Shown here piece by piece: positions 30,677-39,325 of a stretch of 64,000 nt of DNA. Position numbers and translations under genes: made by a program. Below the pieces are notes generated by a model. That model did not search any database. It was not told where the DNA came from and saw only the letters and a program-made list of their open reading frames with translations. This stretch comes from Bartonella callosciuri (lineage in GTDB: Bacteria > Pseudomonadota > Alphaproteobacteria > Rhizobiales > Rhizobiaceae), in NCBI RefSeq assembly GCF_014203215.1, contig NZ_JACHIM010000004.1:41027-105026 (forward strand). The letters run 5' to 3'. Numbering within the stretch: the first letter of the stretch is position 1; every line of letters starts with the position of its first letter.

Positions 30677-32369
30677 TTTTACTTCCCCTTCACAGTATTA
30701 TTCAATCTTGCTCTTCAAATAAAGGGAGATTAAATAGCTTCTCTTCAATGCTGATACACTCAACGACTACATTGTGCGAATATTGCTCCTCCAACGACAA
30801 CAGCACGATAATCCTAAAGCGTATACCTGTCTGACTTTTAACCCATCTACGAAATATTTTTTTGCTTCCAAATTACCGTTGATGCGATACCCGTTCACCA
30901 AAACACTACAAATCCTCACATCACTACACAGCAGATAGTGGAAATCTCCAAATCTATTTTGCCTTTATTGGCTACAAAACGACAATCCGTTGACACATAC
31001 ATTTGCCAACAAAAATTTGCAGCATATAAAGACCTAAACCCTTTAAAGATTTCAGCATCTCACCCTTCATAGGATTTGGCTTTCCATGCGCCCAATGGCT
31101 GCATACATCTAGCCGCTACAAGACGCAGCTTATACCCATTCAAAAAGACATCTCCCTCTGACAGGCTCATTTGCGCACATGCGCAACATTTCGCACAAAA
31201 CAAAAAGAGCACTCCTTTGAACAGACCAGCCACATGGCAAGGTCAAAAAAGACATCTCACAATAGCTAATGCTATAAATCTCCCTTTTTCAATTATCATT
31301 CGCTTTTCTTTGCAAGGAGCGACTATATAGAATTTTTTTAATCACTTCAAGAGTTTCTAAAAAACGTACTGTCCTATAATTTTTTAACCACATAAATTTT
31401 CTTAAAACTATTCCATACTGGATTTTTAGTATTTTATTTGCGATATAATTGTATCGCATATCATTGAACTAAAAATAATACAGAGTTTGCTGTTAATACT
31501 GCTTCTTTGTACTCACCCAATCCATAAAAAAACTAGAAACAATAACTTCCTCTGCAAAAACAATATTTCTGTTACGAATTCTCTTTTATTCCCAACATTC
31601 AGGATGAGTGGTTAGATTATTACTGTTTTCCTTCAATGATCATATTTGATATTTATTCTCAAGCAGCTTTATTTAGTCAATGTTACCATGGAATAAAATC
31701 GAGCAGAAAACTTATATGAAAAGAGTTTTTTGCCACACAGCACTTGCATATAAAAAGCAAAGAAACATAATAAGTTTTTACTTTTTTCAAGCCTCACAGT
31801 GCTAAAGCGCCTCAAATCCTCATACGAAAAAAGAAGAATTTTAAGTTTTACGCGTACGTTAGATCAGCATACATTACAGACTGTAATTGTTATTTATAAA
31901 ATTGGTGTGGTAAAAAAAGAAAGAGGTTCTTCTGGCTGATAACAACTGCTATGCTTTATTTATCCTCGATTATCACCATGGACTCTCTTGTCGTCTTGGC
32001 TTTCGTAAGCGAGATGCATGAAACTCTCTGAGCTTTTTCATGATCTGCGCAAATGAGCATCTCAAATTCTCTAAATAAAAAAATTTTAAGGCAGAAGATA
32101 AATCATCTACTAATTCCAACCATTTTTCGTGTTATAATTTTCGCTTTTTGTACAGATTGTTAACAAATAGGCTGAATGTTTCATTGTCCCTTGAATCTTA
32201 TTCATTTTTGAATAATTTTTTCATCTTTTCTCTCTTGAAAAACAGAAAACAACAAACTCCAGACTTCATTGTTTTTTTATGGGATGTACAAGTCTATCAT
32301 AGCTTTTGCCTATATTGTTTTAGGTAAAGTCTGTTTTTTCATAAAGATTGCTAAATGCGCGCATCCAAA
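30677..32369. other. Long gene-free stretch
   Basis: About 1.7 kb shows no ORF with protein-like character. The 84-codon frame at 31076 has unusual composition, no ribosome site and no recognisable motif. I see no tRNA, CRISPR or insertion sequence. It probably represents old decayed sequence. Confidence 0.5.
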
Positions 32370-32410
32370 AGAGAAAAACCTCCACAACAGGGAGGAGGTT
32401 TCTCATTTAT
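32370..32410 (-). terminator. Terminator of the EexN-type lipoprotein gene
   Basis: Arms AAACCTCC (32376-32383) and GGAGGTTT (32394-32401) form an 8-bp stem. Read on the minus strand it is followed by TTTTCTCTTTT, about 115 bases beyond the lipoprotein stop codon. Confidence 0.7.
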
Positions 32411-32515
32411 TGAAATCTATATTTTTAATTTTGAAGCCAAAATTATCTCTCACTTGAAGAGAAAAGAAATACTATTATCATCTTTATTTTTATTTATAAC
32501 TTCACTGCTCTCCGA

Positions 32516-32782
32516 CTATTCTTTAAACTCAGGAGCTTTTTCATCCGATTCATTTAATTTTTTATTGGAATCCTCTAATGTAAGCTCATGAGCAGCTGTT
32601 TGTGCGTTCTGACAATTCTGAGATGACGATACAGATGCATCTGAAGATTCGCATTTCTTTCGCCATTCATCGAGTAATTTCTGATCTTTCTTAAAATCTT
32701 CTACGCTATAAGTTTTTTCTTGACAACCAACAACGAGCAGCCCAGTGCAAAGAAGCAGTGTTGTTATAAGAATTTTGTTCAT
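32516..32782 (-). CDS. EexN-family lipoprotein
   Basis: An 88-residue lipoprotein: the signal peptide ends in the lipobox LVVGC, with Cys20 as the acylated residue. The mature part opens with the family pattern TYSVEDFKKDQKLLDEWRKKC, and a second Cys lies in SQNCQNAQ. EexN proteins are linked to entry exclusion in conjugative systems and in Bartonella/Brucella-type T4SS loci. The start has an AAGGGGAA ribosome site. It sits beside what looks like a decayed VirB5-type gene, the usual neighbour in such operons, and far from the virB operon of this window. The Ser-rich Glu-rich tail is an extension on the short family core. Confidence 0.82.
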   Translation of the reverse strand: MNKILITTLLLCTGLLVVGCQEKTYSVEDFKKDQKLLDEWRKKCESSDASVSSSQNCQNAQTAAHELTLEDSNKKLNESDEKAPEFKE

Positions 32783-32854
32783 AATTTAATTCCCCTTTAG
32801 CCTTTCATTTAATAATAATGTAGTTGTTTACATAATTTCTATATCATGCTTGAA

Positions 32855-33190
32855 ACACTTCCTTTTGACGAGTATTGATAACCTCAATTTGAACATGTTG
32901 CATGATGATAGAAGCTTGCATTTGTAAGACTTGTGTTTGTAACATTGCCCACACCACTATTCAATGTTTGAAGTTCAGAAAATTTGATATCTTAGCGCTT
33001 TTCAGAAGCTTTTTAATCGCTTCTTCTCCTTCATAAACCACTTCGTAATGAGATCTGAGAAATACGAAATCTTAATTATAAACGTCCGTAACGCTTGTAA
33101 TCCTTGCAATTCTTCAGTAAACAAAACAACATATCTTCAATTCCCTGATCGCATTATCATCATCCTTAAATCGCCGAAAAAGTAAAGAAA
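32855..33190 (-). pseudogene. Probable VirB5/TrwJ-type pilin-associated gene remnant
   Basis: Reading the minus strand, pieces in different frames give FTEELQGLQALRT, then EVVYEGEEAIKKLLKSAKISNF, and finally LQTQVLQMQASIIMQHVQIE with an IN-rich tail and a stop just before the lipoprotein gene. A Gln-rich helical C-terminus followed by an EexN lipoprotein is the layout of virB5/trwJ regions. Frameshifts and stops break it at least twice. The assignment rests on composition and position, so it is tentative. Confidence 0.4.
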
Positions 33191-34115
33191 GCTTTGATAT
33201 AATTTTCCATATATTTAAAATAATACCTAGAGAATGGCAAATGATTTCTTTTGTATATTTGAAGAAAGCTAATATTACAAAGGGCTACCATTAGTGAAGT
33301 AATTTTTATTTTTAGTCCCACCCTCTAAATATTAATATAACTTAATAAAATGGAACAGCGTATACATGAAAAAATAATCAGCGCTACTTTTAAAGTAGTA
33401 TATTTGCTTTTTTATAATTAAGTAAACAAAAAATAACTTTTTCTTCAGAATTATTATCAAAACAGTTTTATAAAAAAATCTGACCAGTCTATACAGGTAA
33501 CAAGGTTACTTTATATCAAGGTTACTTTATATAATGATCACACCTGTAGATAAAAGATGAAGAAGTATTCGTAATATCCAATTATCAGCTGTTAAGTTCT
33601 GTGAAACATGGCATTTTACAACACACAAGTGGAATTAAGTGACCATAGTGAAAAAAGAAAAAGTTTTTGTTACAGTGTGATTTTCATTAAAAAGAATCGA
33701 CATCACTTTTAGAAAAATACGTATTATTCAACAAATTCATTATGCACAGTATTTTGTTGATGAAAATAATTTTACGACCTTGAACTTTGCAAAAAGTAAG
33801 ATGATTTTGGCAAAAAATCACCACCTCTTTCCATCACCAAAGAGAATAAGCAATGTTCGTTCCCTCCTCGCCTTCAATAACCAAGCTTCCTAACCCCCAG
33901 CAATCTGTAAACCGATTGCTTTCTCTCGAAATACGTTGTCTCTGCTAACCACTTATATAATTTATTTCTAGGCGCACCTTGCAGATCACATAATGAACAA
34001 AGTAAATCCAGCACAATAGACAACTATAATATATCCCCAATAAATTTTACATCCATAAAACCTACTTCTTAGAAAAAAATCAAGTCAATGAAAACATATT
34101 ATCGTATATCATTTT
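33191..34115. other. Gene-free stretch
   Basis: Over 900 AT-rich bases contain no supported gene. A short duplication (AAGGTTACTTTATAT, twice near 33505-33530) is visible. It separates the lipoprotein remnant locus from the partition genes. Confidence 0.45.
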
Positions 34116-34346
34116 TTACACTTTTCCGTATTTTTGTGAAAGCAATTCGCGCACTTCATCTGCTATTTTTTTGCCACGACTTGCGCAGCTCATCTTAATC
34201 AAACGATGCAAACTTTCCGGCACATCAATTGTGAGACGCTTCATAGCTTCATCCACTTTACCTTTGCGGCTTTCTACCCATGCATCCGCCGTTAAAGGAA
34301 TTGATTTATTGGTTGGCTTTGTACCAATCTTAATTTTTTTGTTCAT
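34116..34346 (-). CDS. Ribbon-helix-helix partition-type protein
   Basis: A 76-residue basic protein. The C-terminal half, MKRLTIDVPESLHRLIKMSC onward, has the beta-strand plus two-helix pattern of ribbon-helix-helix DNA-binding proteins (ParG/CopG-like). The N-terminal 30 residues are basic and probably disordered. Its ATG overlaps the stop of the upstream parA gene (ATGA), so the two are co-translated. In plasmid partition cassettes the small protein binds the centromere and regulates the operon. By that analogy it would be the ParA partner. Confidence 0.78.
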   Translation of the reverse strand: MNKKIKIGTKPTNKSIPLTADAWVESRKGKVDEAMKRLTIDVPESLHRLIKMSCASRGKKIADEVRELLSQKYGKV

Positions 34347-34972
34347 CGTGCGAACTCCTTGATTTCCGTTGCAACAGCTTCAATCTCTGCTGCTGCTGGT
34401 CCTTGCTTATCAACTTCATAGACAGCTCTCCCTTGTGCTGCAGCTTCCGCAAAAATTACACGCTGGGCAACGCTAGCAGAAAGGACATGCATAGGATACC
34501 CTCCAAGGGCCTCACCAACATCACGCCCTATCGCTGTATTGACTATTTTACGATTAATAACAAAAGCAGATTTTAGATCTTCTTTATAGACGCGTGCTTC
34601 ATCAATAAGCTTGACGATTCCATCAGCCGCCCAAATATCATATGGACTAGGCTGCACTGGAATAAGCACGAAATCCGAAGCCATGAGAGCACTGCGTGCA
34701 AGTTCAGTCACGCGTGGAGGACCATCAATCACAATATGATCGTAATCATGACCAACCTGTGTAATCTCTTTGTGAACGGTTGCGCGCGGTAAACCGACAA
34801 CTGAAAACAAGGGAGCACCCTCACGCGCCGCAGCCCAATCCAATGCACTCCCTTGCGGATCAACATCAATAAGCAACACACGTGCTCCGGTACGTGCAAA
34901 GCTAGCAGCAAGGTTCACGCTCAACGTGGTTTTTCCTACTCCCCCTTTTTGATTTAAGAGTCCAATGATCAT
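34343..34972 (-). CDS. parA: ParA-family partition ATPase
   Basis: This 209-residue protein begins MIIGLLNQKGGVGKTT, the deviant Walker A motif of ParA/MinD ATPases at residues 9-16. It continues with LIDVDPQGSALDW (Walker A-prime region) and IVIDGPP (Walker B region). There is no N-terminal helix-turn-helix domain, so it is the short plasmid type Ib-like ParA. Paired with the ribbon-helix-helix gene it forms a complete minimal partition cassette. The setting (ribF and other chromosomal genes nearby) suggests an integrated plasmid remnant rather than a plasmid backbone. Confidence 0.9.
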   Translation of the reverse strand: MIIGLLNQKGGVGKTTLSVNLAASFARTGARVLLIDVDPQGSALDWAAAREGAPLFSVVGLPRATVHKEITQVGHDYDHIVIDGPPRVTELARSALMASDFVLIPVQPSPYDIWAADGIVKLIDEARVYKEDLKSAFVINRKIVNTAIGRDVGEALGGYPMHVLSASVAQRVIFAEAAAQGRAVYEVDKQGPAAAEIEAVATEIKEFAR

Positions 34973-35829
34973 GGATTACGCCTTTCAGCTTTATCGTTTT
35001 TACGATTATACAGAAAACAACAACACAGAACAAGCATCTGACATAGGCAAAACAATGATTTCCCCTCTTTTACGATAAAAGCTATCGACAATAGACCATC
35101 TACAGCCACTATTGAATGCTTTAAGTCCTTTTATCCTTATACAAACAGTCGATATAACCCACGATATAACCCACGCAAAGACAATAAATGATATCTCTTG
35201 AAACACGGAGTCCTCTACCGGATCGATCAATTTAAGCCGACAATTCCGCATACCAGGCGAAACACTTTTGTTAAAAAACTGCTGACACACGACACTTTCC
35301 CAAATTTGGGAAAATTATTTAGAATTGAAGCATCCCTTTTATTTTAGCATCATCATCAGAAAACCAATCTTTCTGTAAAAAAACTCCCGCAAAAAAATAA
35401 TCACACTACAGTGCAAATGGTCCCATCATAATCAGATAAGATCTCACATTTTATTTAAGATTAGGCCATTCCGTGTTACATCTCTGCTCCTGTACTAAAA
35501 TAAATCACAAGGAGCATACGGGATCTTTTCTCAACGGTTTTTATCACCTTCTCATCTCTCTTGTAACGTGAAAGTCAATGACTATTTGATTATCTTCTTT
35601 TAAGAATAAACGATGCAATATCTATTAAAGAGTATAAGTATAAAAGAGAGAATAATGAACAGATTGCGGACAAGATAACCTGCCCCATCACAGTTCATTT
35701 TCCAACCCGTTCTCTTTTTCTCGACAAAGGAGATATTTTTGTTAAGATATCACCAAAATCTTATCCTTATCATGTTCTGTTAGCGTACCAAAGAGCATCA
35801 TAAAGTGGTGTTATTGGGAAGAAACAACC
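34973..35829. other. Gene-free stretch upstream of parA
   Basis: About 850 bases. The 94-codon minus frame at 35006-35290 shows no family character. The parA promoter and any partition site would lie near 34973-35100 but I see no clear iterons, apart from ATAACCCACG repeated near 35154 and 35166. Confidence 0.45.
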
Positions 35830-36146
35830 ATGCATTTACAACAAATTGACCCTGATATTTTTATCAGTGCCAAAATCAGTATTGAAGACATCAAAACATT
35901 AGCACAAACAGGCTTTAAAACGATTATCTGCAACCATCCTGATCACGAAGATCCCCATCAACCTGATTTTTCCATCATTAAAGTAGCCGCATACGAATAT
36001 GATATAAAAGCAGATAATATTCTTATTGTGCCACCGACCATAAAACAATCCGACATTGAAGCCATGAAAACTATTATAAAACAGCCTCTAAGCTCCTTCT
36101 CACCTATTGCCACCACGGAACACGCTCAATGAATCTTACCGGTTAA
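35830..36146 (+). pseudogene. TIGR01244-family (sulfur-transferase / phosphatase-like) gene, frameshifted
   Basis: Frame 1 encodes 100 residues beginning MHLQQIDPDIFISAKISIED, matching the DUF442/TIGR01244 family (the small domain also found at the front of Blh proteins). It then runs into a nonsense tail. In another frame from about 36093 the sequence reads LLTYCHHGTRSMNLTG and stops at 36144-36146. This supplies the expected P-loop motif CxxGTRS with the catalytic Cys. So a one-base loss near 36085-36095 has separated the active site from the rest of the domain. Either a recent mutation or a sequencing error explains it. Confidence 0.82.
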
Positions 36147-36235
36147 CCTGTCTTTAATACTTATTTTAAAGGATTAGAAAGAAATAAGTAATAAACTATT
36201 GAGCGACAACAAAAGCCTCAAACTTTCATAAACTT

Positions 36236-36415
36236 ATGAAAAAGATAAAAATAATGCTGAAATCAGATCTCCAGACATTCGATTCTCCTTCGCAACAACG
36301 AAAAACCCATATATTCTACGATATTTTAGAATATATTTTCCTGATCATTATCAGTTTAAGTGCTATTTTTTCTGCTCTTATCTCCTTTTCAGATCAACTT
36401 AAGACCTATTTTTAA
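36236..36415 (+). CDS. Small single-pass membrane peptide (hypothetical)
   Basis: A 59-residue frame starts at ATG 36236 (an in-frame ATG also lies at 36254). It has a hydrophobic stretch, YIFLIIISLSAIFSALISF, near residues 33-51. The frame overlaps the end of ribF, which is on the opposite strand, by 17 bases. Ribosome site support is weak. No family is recognised; it could be a remnant of a larger membrane protein. Confidence 0.35.
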   Translation: MKKIKIMLKSDLQTFDSPSQQRKTHIFYDILEYIFLIIISLSAIFSALISFSDQLKTYF

Positions 36416-37400
36416 AAGTAAGCAGCTGATCTAACTGCGATAATGGTTGTACTGCAGCCAAAATTTCTTTTGCTGCTTTTTCATCACGTTGCATTTGTGC
36501 AATCAAGGGTTCAAGCCCATCGAATTTTTCTTGCCCACGCAAAAACTGAAAGAAAGAAACAGTGCAACTTTCTCCATAAAGATCATCGTTAAAGTTAAAC
36601 AAATAAGTTTCCAGAAGCGGTGCACCATCTTTCACAACCGTCGGACGACACCCAAAACTTGCGGCCCCATCATGTAAAACACCATTAGCACGACGCAATC
36701 TTACTGCATAAACACCCTGCGCCAAACTGACTTGAGGAGCGAGCATCTGATTAGCAGTAGGAAACCCTAAAAGGCGGCCAAGTTTTTCGCCTTGAATAAC
36801 ACTTGAACGCACCCGATAACGATAGCCTAACAAATGGGCTGCTGTTTTTACCTGACCTTGTAAAAGAAGCTTCCGAATAGAACTAGAGGAAATGATTAAT
36901 GATTGTAAATCTTGTGTACGAGAGACGCAAGGAATTTGAACAACCTCAAACCCACACTCTTTTCCCCTTTTAGAAAGAAGGTGTGCATTCCCACTTTTCT
37001 GATGACCAAATTGAAAATTTTCACCTGTTACCACCCCCGAAACATCAAAGGCTTCTTTTAAAACCACATTGATAAATTCATCTGCTGAAAGAGCCGCGAA
37101 ATTTGCATCAAATGGCTGTTCAATCACTCCATTAAACCCGAGGATTTTAAAAATTTCAGCTTTTTCAGTAGCTTCTGTCAAGCGATCAACAGGGGCCAGG
37201 GGTTGAAAAAAACTCCTTGGATGTGGTTCAAAAGTTAAAACAACAGCTGGCTTATTTTTTATGCGTGCTAAATCAAGCGCTTTTTGGAGTACCACCTGAT
37301 GTCCACGATGAACACCATCAAAATTTCCAAGTGCTAACACCGCTCCCCGCCAAGCCAAAGGAAGCATATGAATCCCCTGAAGACGCAAAAAATCAGACAT
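36399..37400 (-). CDS. ribF: Bifunctional riboflavin kinase / FAD synthetase
   Basis: Start at ATG 37400 (333 residues), which overlaps the stop of the upstream HAD gene as TAATG. The N-terminal FMN adenylyltransferase domain shows LGNFDGVHRGHQ (nucleotide-binding GxFDGxHxGH) and the SSSSIRKLL motif. The C-terminal riboflavin kinase domain shows GRLLGFPTANQ with the PTAN metal/ATP site. Function: converts riboflavin to FMN and then FAD in the cytoplasm. It is a core chromosomal gene, placed as usual in alphaproteobacteria behind a TIGR01459 HAD gene. Confidence 0.95.
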   Translation of the reverse strand: MSDFLRLQGIHMLPLAWRGAVLALGNFDGVHRGHQVVLQKALDLARIKNKPAVVLTFEPHPRSFFQPLAPVDRLTEATEKAEIFKILGFNGVIEQPFDANFAALSADEFINVVLKEAFDVSGVVTGENFQFGHQKSGNAHLLSKRGKECGFEVVQIPCVSRTQDLQSLIISSSSIRKLLLQGQVKTAAHLLGYRYRVRSSVIQGEKLGRLLGFPTANQMLAPQVSLAQGVYAVRLRRANGVLHDGAASFGCRPTVVKDGAPLLETYLFNFNDDLYGESCTVSFFQFLRGQEKFDGLEPLIAQMQRDEKAAKEILAAVQPLSQLDQLLTFKNRS

Positions 37401-38245
37401 TATTGAAGTGCCCACATTATCGCTTGTGGCTTATAGCCATGACGTTTAAGAAAAGAATTCAACGCTTTTTTATCCACCACACCGTTTTGCATATAATCAT
37501 AACGATGAATGCCACCCATGATATAAAGAACATCGAGACCAAAATGGATTGCGCCTTTAACATCGGTTAAAAGACCATCACCAACAGCTAAAATCTGGCT
37601 TTTTTCCACTGTTCCACGAATTTTTTGAAGTTTTTCAAAGGCACCCTCATAGATAGGCGCATGGGGTTTTCCAGCAATACGCACCTCTCCCCCTAATTGT
37701 TGGTAAAGACGCGCCAGTGCACCAGCACACCAAAATTCCTTCTTTCCATAATGGACAATGACATCGGGATTAGCACAAATAAAAGGCAAGTTTCGCGCTC
37801 GCATACGCTGAAACATGTCCTCATAAGAAGACGGTTTTTCATCAAGACCTTCAAGAAAGCCACTACAAACCACGACAGAGGCTTCCCATTCTTCAACCAG
37901 TTCACAATCTAACCCTTCAAACAACATCAAATCACGTTGCTGACCAATGAAAAAAACTTTACGCGGTGCAGCACGAATAAGATCACGGGTTACATCCCCT
38001 GAAGTGATAATGGCATCATAATAATCACTATGAACGTTCATGCTTTGTAACTGAGCAATGACATCCTCTCGTGGTCGAGGTGAATTGGTCAAGAAAATAA
38101 CAGTTTTTCCCATCTGTCGAATTTTGAGCAATACTTTCAATGCCGGTTCAAATACGTGAACACCATTGTGCACAACACCCCAAACATCGCAAAAAACAGC
38201 ATCATAATGCGCTATAACAGTATCAATATGGGTAAGTTCATTCAT
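37400..38245 (-). CDS. HAD-family hydrolase, TIGR01459 (NagD-like)
   Basis: Start at ATG 38245 (281 residues) after an AGAGGTG ribosome site; 11 more open codons upstream are not needed. HAD motifs: motif I FCDVWGVVHNG with the nucleophile Asp near residue 20, motif II FLTNSPRP, and motif IV VGDGLLTDVKGA. The C2-type cap of class IIA enzymes lies between. These features fit a NagD-like phosphatase of unknown substrate. It is coupled to ribF by a 1-base overlap, a conserved pairing in Rhizobiales that hints at a link with flavin nucleotide metabolism. Confidence 0.9.
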   Translation of the reverse strand: MNELTHIDTVIAHYDAVFCDVWGVVHNGVHVFEPALKVLLKIRQMGKTVIFLTNSPRPREDVIAQLQSMNVHSDYYDAIITSGDVTRDLIRAAPRKVFFIGQQRDLMLFEGLDCELVEEWEASVVVCSGFLEGLDEKPSSYEDMFQRMRARNLPFICANPDVIVHYGKKEFWCAGALARLYQQLGGEVRIAGKPHAPIYEGAFEKLQKIRGTVEKSQILAVGDGLLTDVKGAIHFGLDVLYIMGGIHRYDYMQNGVVDKKALNSFLKRHGYKPQAIMWALQ

Positions 38246-39050
38246 ATTGCACCTCTTTATCTCTTTGCCATTTATCAAACTGTTTTTTGCTTTAAAATTA
38301 CTTATCGAAAGATAACTCTTCTGTCATCTGCTTTTTCAACACTGTATTTCCCCGCATCACAATTTGCATCGCATAGAGAGATCATGAGAAAGAATAAAAT
38401 AAATTAAGTTATTCTTAAGTGGTGCAAAATTCTCAAAACGCCTCATTTTAAAAGCGTATATTTCTCCACTGTATTTCTACGAATAAACACTTCAATTCTA
38501 ACAATTACTGGATTAATACCGTTTCTTACCTGAAATATTCAAGTCTTTATTTTAAAAACAAACGAAGAAACATTTAAAGAAAAAAACGACCATAAAGAAT
38601 CCTTCTTTTTGAAGCAAAAACTGAACACATAGCACGTAAAATATGAGTCATGGCTTATGCACTATATTGGTTTTAAGCTAAAAAAAGCATTCCAAATATT
38701 GCACAAAATACCTTCTCCTGAAGCATTTCATGGCTTCAAGCACTCTTATAGATTGGTATGATTGATAAAGATCGTTCAATGAGGAATTTTTAATTTTTTT
38801 AACAAAAATTTTCCTCTATACTTTAAAGCTGCTTTTTTCATTTTTTTGATGCTCTACAAACTTAAATATAACCTCCTCTCCATTCCACAAAACATGAAAA
38901 CAAATATAATATTCATACCGTAGATACCAACCAATGAAATAATTTCTTTTTTAAATGCCTTTGTACATTCAAAATAAGTAACTGATCTTTAAGTTTTTCA
39001 ACAGCAAATTTAATACCCAAAAGCCACTTTAATCAATGTAAGAAGATAAC
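38246..39050. other. Gene-free stretch
   Basis: About 800 bases of AT-rich sequence upstream of the HAD-ribF pair. No ORF, RNA or insertion sequence is supported. Confidence 0.45.
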
Positions 39051-39325
39051 ATAATTTTAGGTATACAAAATAAAGAGAATAAATTAAAGGCTCCTTTACA
39101 GAAAGAGGCTGGAACTTCTTTCTTACAAGAAATAATTGCGACCTCTATTCCTAATATTTGTCAAAATCCATGGCCACGATCTGTAGAGGTTAATTCTTTA
39201 TCAAAGAACTTCTTAGTATTTTTTTCTTGTTGTGCTTGACGTTTTTATTCTTTACTTTTACATCAACCAGTAATACTTAATCCTATGGTTAACATAATCA
39301 TGTATAATAAAATGATTTTTTTCAT
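39051..39325 (-). pseudogene. Lipoprotein gene remnant
   Basis: From ATG 39325 the frame reads MKKIILLYMIMLTIGLSITG, a lipoprotein-type signal peptide. It is interrupted by TGA exactly where the lipobox Cys is expected, and the next codon is TGT. In the same frame, broken by more stops, follow KRQAQQEKNTKKFFDKELTS and, near the end, CKKEVPASFCKGAF. This looks like a small lipoprotein gene with several point mutations. It may be related to EexN-type or T4SS-linked lipoproteins, but I cannot place it. Confidence 0.45.

Noticed and set aside
31076..31330. 84-codon ORF in the 30.7-32.4 kb desert
   Set aside because: No ribosome site, unusual composition and no recognisable motif; expected by chance at this length.
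35006..35290. 94-codon minus-strand frame upstream of parA
   Set aside because: No family features or ribosome site, and it would occupy the likely parA promoter region.
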